Origin: DASUSH01 sp963785155
Lineage (GTDB): Bacteria > Actinomycetota > Thermoleophilia > Solirubrobacterales > 70-9
Length of the DNA: 64,000 bases
Reading direction: 5' to 3'
NCBI GenBank assembly: GCA_963785155.1
Contig: CAWAUB010000009.1
Coordinates: 1 to 64,000 of the forward strand
In this document: in pieces, positions 37,241 to 45,107 of the stretch
Numbering within the stretch: the stretch's first letter is position 1
How the letters are laid out: every line of letters starts with the position of its first letter
Notes under the pieces: model-generated
Databases searched by the model: none
What the model was told of the DNA's origin: nothing
The model's input: the letters and a program-made list of their open reading frames with translations, nothing else
Made by a program: the position numbers and the translations under genes

Positions 37241-38028
37241 CACGCCTCCAGCGAGTAGATCGTCAGGTCCTTGGGCACGCCCTTGCCGCGGAACAGCCGC
37301 TTGCGGCGGGTGCTCGGAGCATCCTCCCCGAGCCGGTCGACAACAGATTGCGACGCCAGGAGCTCGTCGCCGCTCGCGGCCTCGGCGATGCGCGCGGCGA
37401 CATTGACGTCGACGCCGATGAAATCTCCGCCGATCTCGCGTGGCTGGCCGACGTGCATGCCCATCCGCATCACCGGCCGGTAGCCGGAAACCTCGACGTC
37501 CGATAGCCGCTCGCGCGCATCGGCGAGTGCCTCCAGCGCATCGGACGGGTCGGAGAAGATCGCCATCATGCCGTCGCCGAGGCGCTTGACGACCTTGCCG
37601 CCGCGATCGCTGACCGGGGGTTCGATCGCCTCGGCGACGTGACGCAGGAGCTCCAGGGCCGCCTCGTCGCCCGCCTCGACCGCCCAGTTCGAGAACTCGA
37701 CGAGGTCGGTGAAGACGATGGTGCATTCCGCTTCGCCGCGGCCGCGCCCCTGCGACTCCGCCAGCGCCTGCCAGACCTGAAGTGCACTGAAGCCGGCTTC
37801 GCGCAGGACCCCGGGACGCTCGGCGGAGAGCTCCGAGATGCGTCGCCCGACGAGATCCGAGTTCTTGTCGCCGGATACCGAAAGCCGGTCGCCGAAGCGG
37901 CTGTCCCCCGGCAACGCGTCGCGCAGGCGGCGGACCATCGCGAGCAGCCGCTCGTCCTGGTTCAGGCGCTTCCCGGTCTCCGCGGCCTTCGCGAAACGTT
38001 GTGGTTTAGCGTCGTCGGTCACTTGCAC
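37240..38028 (-). CDS. Class III adenylate/guanylate cyclase domain protein
   Basis: A 262-residue soluble protein. Residues 1-95 form a helical N-terminal region (ETGKRLNQDERLLAMVRRLR). From about 98 a class III cyclase catalytic domain runs: ECTIVFTDLVEFSNWAVEAG with the first metal Asp, KVVKRLGDGMMAIFSDP with GDG, and GMHVGQPREIGGDFIGVDVN followed by VAARI, which contains a D-x3-N-x2-A-R-like transition-state motif. It may make cAMP, possibly the signal for the Crp-like regulator elsewhere in the window, though that link is inference. The start is GTG at 38028, or GTG at 38022. It is upstream of, and coupled to, a coiled-coil protein gene. Confidence 0.85.
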   Translation of the reverse strand: MQVTDDAKPQRFAKAAETGKRLNQDERLLAMVRRLRDALPGDSRFGDRLSVSGDKNSDLVGRRISELSAERPGVLREAGFSALQVWQALAESQGRGRGEAECTIVFTDLVEFSNWAVEAGDEAALELLRHVAEAIEPPVSDRGGKVVKRLGDGMMAIFSDPSDALEALADARERLSDVEVSGYRPVMRMGMHVGQPREIGGDFIGVDVNVAARIAEAASGDELLASQSVVDRLGEDAPSTRRKRLFRGKGVPKDLTIYSLEA

Positions 38029-38114
38029 GTGGCTTCGAAGTTGACAAACACGTCGGTCGTCAACCGTTACACGAAATCGTGTCGCAATCTAGACCCACGT
38101 GAGGAGGCTAAGCG

Positions 38115-38940
38115 TTGCGGGTCGCGAGTAGTCGGCCACGTCGAGTGGATCGAGTTCGCGCGCGTCGAGTCGATGCCCCGACCAGGCGAGATCGTGCACG
38201 CCACCGACGCGTGGGAGGTGCCCGGTGGCGGTGGGGCGGTGGCGGCGGTCAAGCTCGCCCGGCTCGCCGGCGAATGCCTGTTCCTGACCGCTCTCGCGTC
38301 CGACGGGCTGGGCGAACGCGCGAAACGGGAGCTGGAGGCACTCGGTGTACGGGTGGAGGCGGCCGTGCGAACGGGACCTCAGCGTCGGGCCCTCGTGCAC
38401 GTGGATGGATCCGGCGAGCGCACGATCACCGTGATCGGCGAGCGGATCGGCCCGGCGCGCTCGGATCGCCTGCCCTGGGGCGAACTCGAGGACTGTGACG
38501 CCATCTACCTGACCGCGGGTGACGCCGAGGCTGTCCGGGCGGCCCGCGGCGCCGGCGTGCTCGTCGCGACAGCGCGGGCGAAGGCGACTCTGGCCGAGGC
38601 GGGCGTGCAGCTCGACGCCCTGGTCGCCAGCGCCGGCGATGCCGGCGAGCGCTTCGCGCCGGGCGAGATCGATCCCGAGCCGAGCCTGGTCGTCAGGACA
38701 GCGGGCACGAGCGGTGGGCGAGCGATCACGGCGGATGGCACTGAGCTCACCTGGGAGGCCGAGCCACCGCCCGGCCCCATCGCCGACACCTACGGCGCCG
38801 GCGACAGTTTTGCGGCGGGCCTCACCTACGGCCTCGCCGCAGGCTCCGCCGAGGACGCGCTGCGGCTCGGGGCGAGCTGCGGAGCCATCTGCGTCAGCGG
38901 CCGCGGGCCGTACGAGCGGCTCGACGATCAGCCGGGCTGA
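38115..38940 (+). CDS. PfkB-family carbohydrate/nucleoside kinase (frameshifted near 38127)
   Basis: About 275 residues of the ribokinase fold. It has VVGHVEWIEFARVESMPRPG, WEVPGGGGAVAAVKLARLAG and, at the C-terminus, the PfkB signature DTYGAGDSFAAGLTYGLAAG with the catalytic Asp. TTG at 38115 is preceded by GAGGAGG at a good distance and encodes MRVA. The frame shifts immediately after (near 38127), since VVGHVEW is one base out of phase. One extra A or two missing bases would correct it. It phosphorylates a sugar or nucleoside hydroxyl using ATP; the substrate cannot be specified. It converges on phoU with a 13-base overlap. Confidence 0.78.
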
Positions 38941-39629
38941 ACGACCTCGCCCGGGTGCGAGGCGTCCTCGAACTCCCGGAAGAGGCCGGTGACGATGAAG
39001 GCGACCTGCTCGCCGACGTCGACCGAGTTGTCGCCGATCCGCTCGATCGCGCGGGCGACGAGCATCATCGTCATCGCCCACTCGCGCCGGTCGACCTCGT
39101 CGCCGATCTCAATCGCGGTGCGGAAGCACTCCTTGTTCAGGTTGTCGATCACGTCGTCCTGGCGAACGAGGTCGCGGGCGAGGTCGACGTCGCGCTGAGC
39201 AAAGGCGTGCTTGGACTGGGTGACGAGGGAGCGCGCTTGCTTGCCCATCGTGACGATGTCGGCGAGCATCCGATCGTCAACCGGCGGCTCGGAACCGGTG
39301 AGCGGGATCAGCTTGGCGATGTTCACGCACTGGTCGCCCATCCGCTCGATCCCCTTCATCACGTGGAGAAGGGCGGAGATCAGGCGCAGGTCGGTCGCGA
39401 CCGGCGACTGCGTCGCGAGCAGCGTCAGCAGCTCCTGGTGGACCTCGAGGTAGCGGCCGTCGATCCGGTCGTCGTCGGCGATCACGAGCTGTGCGAGCTC
39501 GGTGTCCTGGTGCTGGATCGCCTCGATCGTGCGGCCGAGGGTCTCGGCGACCATGTCGAGCCCCTCGAGCGCGCGTACCTCGAGATTGGCGAGGTCCTCC
39601 TGGTAGTGGATCCGGACCTCCATCGGCAT
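38928..39629 (-). CDS. phoU: Phosphate-signalling regulator PhoU
   Basis: A 233-residue all-helical protein made of two PhoU repeats. Each carries an E/DxxxD-type metal site: repeat one VIADDDRIDGRYLEVHQELL with SALLHVMKGIERMGDQCVNI, repeat two DDVIDNLNKECFRTAIEIGD with MLVARAIERIGDNSVDVGEQ. PhoU links the Pst transporter to PhoR/PhoB-type regulation and limits phosphate uptake. It is the last gene of pstS-pstC-pstA-pstB-phoU. Its ATG at 39629 overlaps the pstB stop (TGATG). A second ATG (39623) is possible. No PhoR-like kinase lies in the cluster. Confidence 0.95.
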   Translation of the reverse strand: MPMEVRIHYQEDLANLEVRALEGLDMVAETLGRTIEAIQHQDTELAQLVIADDDRIDGRYLEVHQELLTLLATQSPVATDLRLISALLHVMKGIERMGDQCVNIAKLIPLTGSEPPVDDRMLADIVTMGKQARSLVTQSKHAFAQRDVDLARDLVRQDDVIDNLNKECFRTAIEIGDEVDRREWAMTMMLVARAIERIGDNSVDVGEQVAFIVTGLFREFEDASHPGEVVQPG

Positions 39630-40522
39630 CAGCCCACCTTCCCGGTCACGTAGTCCTCCGTTCGCTGGTCGGAGGGGTTGGTGAAGATCTTCTCCGTCTC
39701 GTCGTACTCGACCAGGCGCCCGGTCCGGTGCTTCTCCTCGGCGTCCAGCTGGACGATCAGGAACGCGGTCATGTCGGACACCCGCGCTGCCTGCTGCATG
39801 TTGTGGGTGACGATCACGATCGAGTAATCCTTGCGCAGCTCGAGCATCAGGTCCTCGATCTTCCCGGTCGAAATCGGGTCGAGGGCGGAGCAGGGCTCGT
39901 CCATGAGGATCGTGTCCGGGTTCACGGCCAGGCACCTTGCGATGCAAAGCCGCTGCTGCTGCCCACCCGACATCCCGAAGGCGTTCGTGTCGAGACGATC
40001 CTTTACCTCGTCCCAAAGCGCAGCTCGCTCGAGCGCCTTCTGGACGATCTCGTCCATGTCGCCCTTCATCTTCAGGATGCGCGGGCCGAACGCGATGTTG
40101 TCGTAGATCGACTTGGGGAAGGGGTTCGGCTTCTGGAAAACCATGCCGATCCGCTTGCGGACCTCGACCGGATCGACGTTCTCGCCGTAGAGGTCCTCGC
40201 CGTGGTAGAGCAGCTTGCCGTCGACGCTCGCCGACGGGATCAGGTCGTTCATCCGGTTGAAGGAGCGGATCAGCGTGCTCTTGCCGCAGCCCGAGGGACC
40301 GATCAGGGCGGTGATGTTGTTGTGGTAGACGTCCATCTCGATTTCGGCGACGGCCGCGTTGCCGTCGTAGGCGACGGTCACGTCCTCGAGCTTGAAGACG
40401 ACCTCGCGGTCCTTCGGCCGCGCAGAATCACGCTTGCTGGCCGCCTCCGCCGTTGCGCCCACGTTCACGCTCGGGTGGTGGTCGGTCCGGGTCCGTTCCG
40501 GTTCGGTCATCGTTCGCTCCAT
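39629..40522 (-). CDS. pstB: Phosphate ABC transporter ATP-binding protein
   Basis: A 297-residue ATPase. It contains Walker A GPSGCGKSTLIRSFNRMNDL, the Q-loop region RIGMVFQKPNPFPKSIYDNI, the ABC signature FGMSGGQQQRLCIARCLAVN, Walker B TILMDEPCSALDP and the switch His in IVIVTHNMQQ. These are the hallmarks of PstB, which powers high-affinity phosphate import. The N-terminal 40 residues are an extra polar extension (SVNVGATAEAASKRDSARPK), longer than usual. A second ATG at 40510 would shorten it by four residues. It is fourth in the pst operon, 28 bases after pstA. Confidence 0.95.
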   Translation of the reverse strand: MERTMTEPERTRTDHHPSVNVGATAEAASKRDSARPKDREVVFKLEDVTVAYDGNAAVAEIEMDVYHNNITALIGPSGCGKSTLIRSFNRMNDLIPSASVDGKLLYHGEDLYGENVDPVEVRKRIGMVFQKPNPFPKSIYDNIAFGPRILKMKGDMDEIVQKALERAALWDEVKDRLDTNAFGMSGGQQQRLCIARCLAVNPDTILMDEPCSALDPISTGKIEDLMLELRKDYSIVIVTHNMQQAARVSDMTAFLIVQLDAEEKHRTGRLVEYDETEKIFTNPSDQRTEDYVTGKVG

Positions 40523-40550
40523 CTATTCGTCCCTCCTGGGGCTCGCCCGC

Positions 40551-41474
40551 TCACCACTTCTTCTCGTACTTGTTGCGTAGCCATATGGCGACGGAATTCA
40601 TCGCCAGCAGGATCACCATCAGGACGATGATTCCCGCCGCCGCGAGCAGCTTGTACTCGGGCTGTGGGTCCGAGACCCAGTTGAAGATCTGAATCGGAAG
40701 CGCGGTGATCGAGTCGCCGGGGCCACCGGGCACGAAAGTCGCGAACGCCGCCCCGCCGATCACGATCAACGGAGCCGTCTCTCCGATCGCGCGAGAGAGG
40801 GCGAGGATGACTCCCGTGGCTATCCCGGGAAGCGCGGCAGGAAGGGTCTGCTTCCAGATCGTCTGCCACTTGGTCGCTCCCAGTGCCATCGATCCCTCGC
40901 GGATCGACGGCGGTACGGCCCGGATTGCCTCACGGCCGGCGACGATCACAACCGGCAGGACGAGAAGCGCCAGCGTGAGTCCGCCGGCGATGAGGATCCG
41001 GCCCATGCCGATGGGCCCGCGGACGAGGAAGGCGAGTCCGAGGATCCCGTAGACGATCGACGGGACCGCGGCGAGGTTCTGGATGTTGACCTCGACGAAC
41101 CGGTTGATGCGTTTCTCGCGGTTCGCGTACTCCTCGAGATAGAGAGCGGACGCGACGCCGACCGGAATGATGAAAGCTGCGCAGATCACCATAAGCCAGA
41201 GCGTGCCGACGATTGCGTGCCCGATCCCGGAGTCGGCCGGGTTGATCCGGGACGGCAGGTCCGTGAGGAAGTCGGGGCTGAGGACGCTGAGCCCGTCGAT
41301 CAGGACATCGGCGAGCAGGACGACGAGCACGCCCAGCGAGAGGACGATGCAGGCGATCAGCGATGCCTTGAAGGCGACCTCGAGGCCGCGACGCGATTTC
41401 GCGTCGCCGAGCGAGCCCGTGACGGCCGCGGCGGCAATCCCGGCCGAACTATCGACCCGCCCACCCGGACTCAC
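40551..41474 (-). CDS. pstA: Phosphate ABC transporter permease
   Basis: A 307-residue permease with six transmembrane helices. The family markers are ALYLEEYANREKRINRFVEV near the cytoplasmic loop, NIQNLAAVPSIVYGILGLAF and the coupling-helix EAA motif REGSMALGATKWQTIWKQTL, followed by LSRAIGETAPLIVIGGAAFA. It pairs with PstC to form the channel. The GTG start overlaps the pstC stop by four bases. The sequence is intact and of usual length. Confidence 0.95.
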   Translation of the reverse strand: MSPGGRVDSSAGIAAAAVTGSLGDAKSRRGLEVAFKASLIACIVLSLGVLVVLLADVLIDGLSVLSPDFLTDLPSRINPADSGIGHAIVGTLWLMVICAAFIIPVGVASALYLEEYANREKRINRFVEVNIQNLAAVPSIVYGILGLAFLVRGPIGMGRILIAGGLTLALLVLPVVIVAGREAIRAVPPSIREGSMALGATKWQTIWKQTLPAALPGIATGVILALSRAIGETAPLIVIGGAAFATFVPGGPGDSITALPIQIFNWVSDPQPEYKLLAAAGIIVLMVILLAMNSVAIWLRNKYEKKW

Positions 41475-42409
41475 TCGTACACCTCCCGGTACTTCCGCAC
41501 GAAGCGGATCGCGATCATGTTCATGATCAGCGTCAGCACGAAGAGCGTGAGGCCGCAGGCGAAGATCGCCTCATAGCCCGGGTCGCCCTGCTGGACGTCG
41601 CCCTTCGCGGTCGCGCCCATGAAGGTCGTGATCGTCTCGAAGCCCTCGGTGACGTTGATGCCCGTGTTCGGCTGCAGGCCGGCGGCGATCAGGACGATCA
41701 TCGTCTCGCCGATGCCGCGGGAGATCCCGAGCACGATCGACGCGACGATGCCGGAGATCGCCGCCGGGAACACGACCCGGGTAGCGACCTGCCGCTTCGT
41801 GGCCCCGAGGCCGAACGCGCCCTCGCGCAGGCCCTGCGGGACGGCGCGCATCGAGTCCTCGGAGATCGAGGCGATCGTCGGCATGATCATCACGCCCATG
41901 ACGATCCCTGCCGAGAGCGCGTTGAAGACGGGGATGTCCACCTTCAGCCAGTCCTGGAAGACGGTGAGGCTGACGAAGGTCAGGGCGAAGTAGCCGAAGA
42001 CGACGGTGGGCACGCCCACGAGCACCTCGATGATCGGCTTGATGATCTTCCTGACCCGGGGCGAGGCATATTCGGAGAGGTAGACCGCCGTGCCGAGCCC
42101 GAGCGGAATCGCGACGATGATCGCGATGCCGGTGATCAGCAGGGTGCCGTTGAGGAGCGGCCAGATCCCGAACTGCGGATCGTTGAAGAGCGGGCTCCAC
42201 TCGGCGTCGGTGAAGAAGGCGGTGCCGACCTCCTTGAAGAACGGGATCGACTCCTCGACGAGCGCGAAGACGATCAGGAACGTCGTCAGGACCGAGACCG
42301 CGGCCGCGGCGCCGAGGAGGATCCGGATGACGTCCTCGCCCCAGCGACGGCGGGCGACGCCGAGGGACGGAGCCCTCGGCGTCGCGGATGTTGCCGTCGA
42401 TGCTTCCAA
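41471..42409 (-). CDS. pstC: Phosphate ABC transporter permease
   Basis: A 312-residue permease. Markers are GTAVYLSEYASPRVRKIIKP, VLVGVPTVVFGYFALTFV and the EAA loop REGAFGLGATKRQVATRVVF, then ISRGIGETMIVLIAAGLQP. The periplasmic loop between helices 1 and 2 (FKEVGTAFFTDAEWSPLFND) is the typical PstC feature. TTG appears to be the start, five bases after the pstS stop, which suggests tight coupling. It is second in the operon. Confidence 0.95.
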   Translation of the reverse strand: MEASTATSATPRAPSLGVARRRWGEDVIRILLGAAAAVSVLTTFLIVFALVEESIPFFKEVGTAFFTDAEWSPLFNDPQFGIWPLLNGTLLITGIAIIVAIPLGLGTAVYLSEYASPRVRKIIKPIIEVLVGVPTVVFGYFALTFVSLTVFQDWLKVDIPVFNALSAGIVMGVMIMPTIASISEDSMRAVPQGLREGAFGLGATKRQVATRVVFPAAISGIVASIVLGISRGIGETMIVLIAAGLQPNTGINVTEGFETITTFMGATAKGDVQQGDPGYEAIFACGLTLFVLTLIMNMIAIRFVRKYREVYE

Positions 42410-42413
42410 CTGG

Positions 42414-43394
42414 CTAGGAGCCGAGCGCTCCGTCGAGTGCGGACTGGGCGTCGGCGGCCTGCGTCTCGTCCATCGGGACGATCAGCGCGGCCTCGGCGAT
42501 CGCGGTCGCGTCACCGACAACGAACTCCATGAAGCCCTTGACCGGGTCCTCGGCCAGCTTCGAGTTGTCGGGGTACATGTAGAGCGGACGTGACAGCGGC
42601 GTGTACTCACCGGACTGGATCGAGTCCGCGGTCGGCTCGACGCAGCCGTTGCCATCGTCGATCGCCACGAGGTTCAGCGCATCGGCGTTCTGCTCGTAGT
42701 AGGAGAAGCCGAAGTAGCCGAGGCCACCCGGATCGCCGGACACACCCTCGACCAGGACGTTGTCGTCCTCGGAGGGCTGGTACTCCTTGCGGCTCTTGCC
42801 CTCCTCACCGTTGACCTCCTCGGTGAAGTAGTCAAACGTGCCGGAGTCGGTGCCGGGTCCGTACAGGCTGACCTCGACGTCCGGAAGGGGCTCACCGGTC
42901 TCGGCGTCCTCACCGAGCTCGGAGTAGTTGGTGACGGCGTCGTCTGACCAGAGCTGCGCGACCTGGTCGACGCTCAGGCAGGAGATCTCGAGGCCCGGGT
43001 TGGTGACGACGACGACGCCGTCGTTAGCAACCTGAATCTCGGTGTACTCGATCCCGTTCTCCTTGCAGATGGCCTCCTCCTCGGGCTCGATCGCCCGGGA
43101 GGCATCGGAGATGTCGAGCTCGCCGACGCAGAACTTCTCGAAGCCGCCGCTCGTGCCGGCGGCGCCGACCGTCGTGTTCAGGTCGGGGCTGCCCTCCTTG
43201 GCCAGCTCGGCCGCGGCCTCGGCGAACGGCTGCACGGTGCTCGAGCCGTCGATCGAGATCTCGCCTGAGAGGCCGGTCGGCGCCGACACGTCGGCCCCCG
43301 AAGAGGTCGACTCGGCGTCGTCACCACATGCCGCGATCCCGAGCGCCAGTGCGGCGACGGCGATCAGGGCGAAGTGTGTCTTCCTTGTTTTCAC
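42414..43394 (-). CDS. pstS: Phosphate-binding lipoprotein PstS
   Basis: A 326-residue exported lipoprotein. The signal sequence (FALIAVAALALGIAACGDDA) contains the lipobox AAC. The mature protein begins a periplasmic-binding-protein fold with GEISIDGSSTVQPFAEAAAE and VGAAGTSGGFEKFC, then YGPGTDSGTFDYFTEEV, whose Ser/Thr/Asp residues form the phosphate site of PstS. GTG at 43394 is chosen for the signal peptide and an AGGAGGG sequence upstream; in-frame codons further up are antisense-like. A PHO-box-like repeat lies about 90 bases upstream. It is the first gene of pstSCAB-phoU. Confidence 0.95.
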   Translation of the reverse strand: MKTRKTHFALIAVAALALGIAACGDDAESTSSGADVSAPTGLSGEISIDGSSTVQPFAEAAAELAKEGSPDLNTTVGAAGTSGGFEKFCVGELDISDASRAIEPEEEAICKENGIEYTEIQVANDGVVVVTNPGLEISCLSVDQVAQLWSDDAVTNYSELGEDAETGEPLPDVEVSLYGPGTDSGTFDYFTEEVNGEEGKSRKEYQPSEDDNVLVEGVSGDPGGLGYFGFSYYEQNADALNLVAIDDGNGCVEPTADSIQSGEYTPLSRPLYMYPDNSKLAEDPVKGFMEFVVGDATAIAEAALIVPMDETQAADAQSALDGALGS

Positions 43395-43481
43395 GGAGCT
43401 AGTTCCCTCCTGTCGGTTGGATCTGTGCTCCGCAGCCTGAGCTGCCATCACCGCCAGCTTGTTACCTCCCTGTGGCGAGGA

Positions 43482-43503
43482 TGTGAAAAGGGTGTAAAAG
43501 GGC
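43482..43503. promoter_or_regulatory. PHO-box-like direct repeat upstream of pstS
   Basis: TGTGAAAAGGG and TGTAAAAGGGC lie head to tail with an 11-base period (read on the other strand as TTTTACA/TTTTCACA units). The site is 88 bases upstream of the pstS start and just beyond the stop of the receiver-less regulator gene. Related 11-base repeats occur at 43884 and 44961. Such repeats are the binding pattern of PhoB/PhoP regulators. Confidence 0.65.
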
Positions 43504-43515
43504 TGCTCAGGACGC

Positions 43516-43836
43516 CTAGGCGCGCGGGCTGAACCGGTAGCCGATGCCGAAGTGCGTGTGAATGAACACCGCATCCGGGATCACGGCGGCGAACTTGGAG
43601 CGCAGCCGGCTCACGTAGACGTCGACCGAGCGGTCCGCGGATCGCTTCTCGCCGCCCCAGACGGCCTCGTAGAGCTCGTCGCGGGTGAGCACTCGATCGG
43701 CGTGCGAGGCCAGCTCGGAGAGGAGCGCGATCTCGCGGACCGTCAGCACGAGCGGGACCCCGTCCAGGAGGACGGTGTGCTCGCCCGGCCGGATCTCGAG
43801 CCGGCCGGTGTTGACGATCTCGGTCGTCGTCGCCAT
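43516..43836 (-). CDS. Stand-alone PhoB/OmpR-type winged-helix protein without receiver domain
   Basis: A 106-residue protein consisting only of the trans_reg_C winged helix: GRLEIRPGEHTVLLDGVPLV, LTVREIALLSELASHADRVL, then RSVDVYVSRLRSKFAAVIPD and IHTHFGIGYRFSPRA. The recognition-helix region and HTHFGIGYRF closely match the C-terminus of the full-length regulator encoded at 44106, so the two are paralogues and this one lacks a receiver. ATG at 43836 starts in the middle of non-homologous sequence, so there is no trace of a lost receiver upstream. It lies between pstS and the full regulator. It could bind the same sites without phosphorylation control, as a competitor or constitutive activator (inference). 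Confidence 0.85.
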   Translation of the reverse strand: MATTTEIVNTGRLEIRPGEHTVLLDGVPLVLTVREIALLSELASHADRVLTRDELYEAVWGGEKRSADRSVDVYVSRLRSKFAAVIPDAVFIHTHFGIGYRFSPRA

Positions 43837-43873
43837 CGGCCGTCAAGGTTCCCGGCCTCGGGGCCGGAACCTG

Positions 43874-44092
43874 TTACGGCTTCGTGAAACGCCTGTGAAG
43901 CCGTGGTGAAACCCGGCGGCGGGCGGCGTGGCGCGGCTCGTACTCGGCGCAGCGCCGGTGCACGAAGGTCCCCCGCCAGGCGGTGACCCGGTCGTGGGAG
44001 GGCGTCACCGGCTTGCCGCACACGGGGCAATCGTTGAGTCCCTGGCGCCTCGAGCCGAGGCGCTTCATCGCGTTTCTTATCTCTCGGTCCAT
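43874..44092 (-). CDS. Small Cys/His zinc-finger-like protein
   Basis: A 72-residue basic protein with a probable zinc knuckle: LNDCPVCGKPVTPSHDRVTA, then WRGTFVHRRCAEYEPRH. The pattern CPxCG...H...H..C fits a treble-clef or ribbon-like zinc site. The tail is Arg-rich (RRRVSPRLHRRFTKP). It lies 13 bases downstream of the PhoB-like regulator stop and upstream of the receiver-less regulator, probably in one transcript. Its last codons overlap a PHO-box-like repeat. The function is unknown; DNA or RNA binding is plausible. Confidence 0.65.
   Translation of the reverse strand: MDREIRNAMKRLGSRRQGLNDCPVCGKPVTPSHDRVTAWRGTFVHRRCAEYEPRHAARRRVSPRLHRRFTKP
43884..43912. promoter_or_regulatory. Triple GTGAA PHO-box-like repeat upstream of receiver-less regulator
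   Basis: GTGAA occurs at 43884, 43895 and 43906, three copies at an exact 11-base period. On the minus strand this gives TTTCACCACGG, CTTCACAGGCG, TTTCACGAAGC. It overlaps the end of the zinc-finger gene, and its near edge is 47 bases upstream of the receiver-less regulator start. This is the most regular of the three PHO-box-like sites in the cluster. Confidence 0.68.
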
Positions 44093-44105
44093 ATGTGGAC
44101 CGAAC

Positions 44106-44918
44106 TTATGCGCGAGCGGTCAGATTCCTGTTCGAATCCTGTGAAACCGGCTCTTCGCTGAGCGACTCCTCGGTGACGCTCGCGGGCTCGACCGTCTCGA
44201 TCTGACCCGACTCCGATTCGGCATCGAACCGGTAGCCGATACCGAAGTGGGTGTGGATGTACTCCCAGCCAGGTGAGCAGCGCTGCAGCTTGGCGCGGAG
44301 CTTGCGGACGAAGACGTCGACAGAGCGGTCGCCGTGGGCCATCGCGTAGCCCCAGACGCTCTGGTAGAGGGCCTCGCGCTCGATCACGCGGCCCTGGCCC
44401 TCGGCGAGGACGTGAAGGAGCTCGTATTCGCGGCGGGTCAGCTCGATGGACTGGCCGGCGACGTAGGCCTGGAAACGGTCGGGGCGGATCTCCATCTCCC
44501 CGTAGACCATGGGCCCGGCCTCGGGGCGATTGCGCCCGCGCCGGTGCCGGCGCACGACCGCTTCGACCCGCGCGACGACCTCCTCGGGATGGCAGGGCTT
44601 GGCGATCCAGTCGTCGGCGCCGATCCGCAGGCCGCGGACGCGCTGGGCGACCGTCGAATCGCTCGCGCAAACGATCAGGCCGAGGCCCGGAAGCAGGCTG
44701 CCGACCTGCTCGATGAAATCCCAGGGATCCGAGCGCAGGACGGCGGGGTCGATCAACAGGGCGTTCAGCTTCGACGCCACGAGCTCCTCCGGGGGGATCC
44801 CACCGGGAAGGACGCGGTACTCGTATCCGGAGGCCTCGAGCCTCTTGCTCAGGACCTTGAGGAAACCGCTGTCGGAATCGACGATCCCGAGTCGTATCGG
44901 GTCACGTCTGACGGTCAT
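44106..44918 (-). CDS. PhoB-like two-component response regulator
   Basis: A 270-residue OmpR/PhoB-family regulator. The receiver is at about 8-120: acidic start LGIVDSDSGFLKVLSKRLEA, phospho-acceptor candidate Asp in ALLIDPAVLRSD, and Lys in DDWIAKPCHPEEVVARVEAV. The winged helix is at about 140-235: EMEIRPDRFQAYVAGQSIEL, GDRSVDVFVRKLRAKLQRCS and IHTHFGIGYRF. A 35-residue Glu/Ser-rich tail follows. The receiver is divergent around the phosphorylation site, so phosphorylation is likely but not certain. The pst operon and three PHO-box-like repeats next door mark it as the local phosphate regulator. No sensor kinase gene is adjacent. The ATG is at 44918. Confidence 0.85.
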   Translation of the reverse strand: MTVRRDPIRLGIVDSDSGFLKVLSKRLEASGYEYRVLPGGIPPEELVASKLNALLIDPAVLRSDPWDFIEQVGSLLPGLGLIVCASDSTVAQRVRGLRIGADDWIAKPCHPEEVVARVEAVVRRHRRGRNRPEAGPMVYGEMEIRPDRFQAYVAGQSIELTRREYELLHVLAEGQGRVIEREALYQSVWGYAMAHGDRSVDVFVRKLRAKLQRCSPGWEYIHTHFGIGYRFDAESESGQIETVEPASVTEESLSEEPVSQDSNRNLTARA

Positions 44919-44960
44919 TCAGCACTCATGGTAGACGCCCCGACCGGCGCGAACGCCGGT

Positions 44961-44978
44961 GTTCACAGGTCGTTCACA
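44961..44978. promoter_or_regulatory. PHO-box-like direct repeat GTTCAC-N5-GTTCAC
   Basis: GTTCAC at 44961 and 44972 are exactly 11 bases apart, followed by a weaker GTTCTC at 44993. The site is 43 bases upstream of the PhoB-like regulator start, so it probably mediates autoregulation. GTTCACC-type repeats with 11-base spacing are the known PHO box of Streptomyces PhoP. Confidence 0.7.
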
Positions 44979-45107
44979 CCCAATTTGCAGGCGTTCTCAG
45001 GATCTTTACCCCGGCCTACCCCAGTACGAAGACACTCGATTCGCGAGATCTCCTCTCTCGCGCGGCGCGCGACTCCTCCCTGCCCCGGGTTCGCGCGCCG
45101 CTTCGCT

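Noticed and set aside
36251..37726. 491-residue minus-strand ORF across the coiled-coil gene and the TIM-barrel gene
   Set aside because: Only the segment from 37240 downward resembles a protein, and only to about 36815. The rest is antisense to a conserved TIM-barrel gene.
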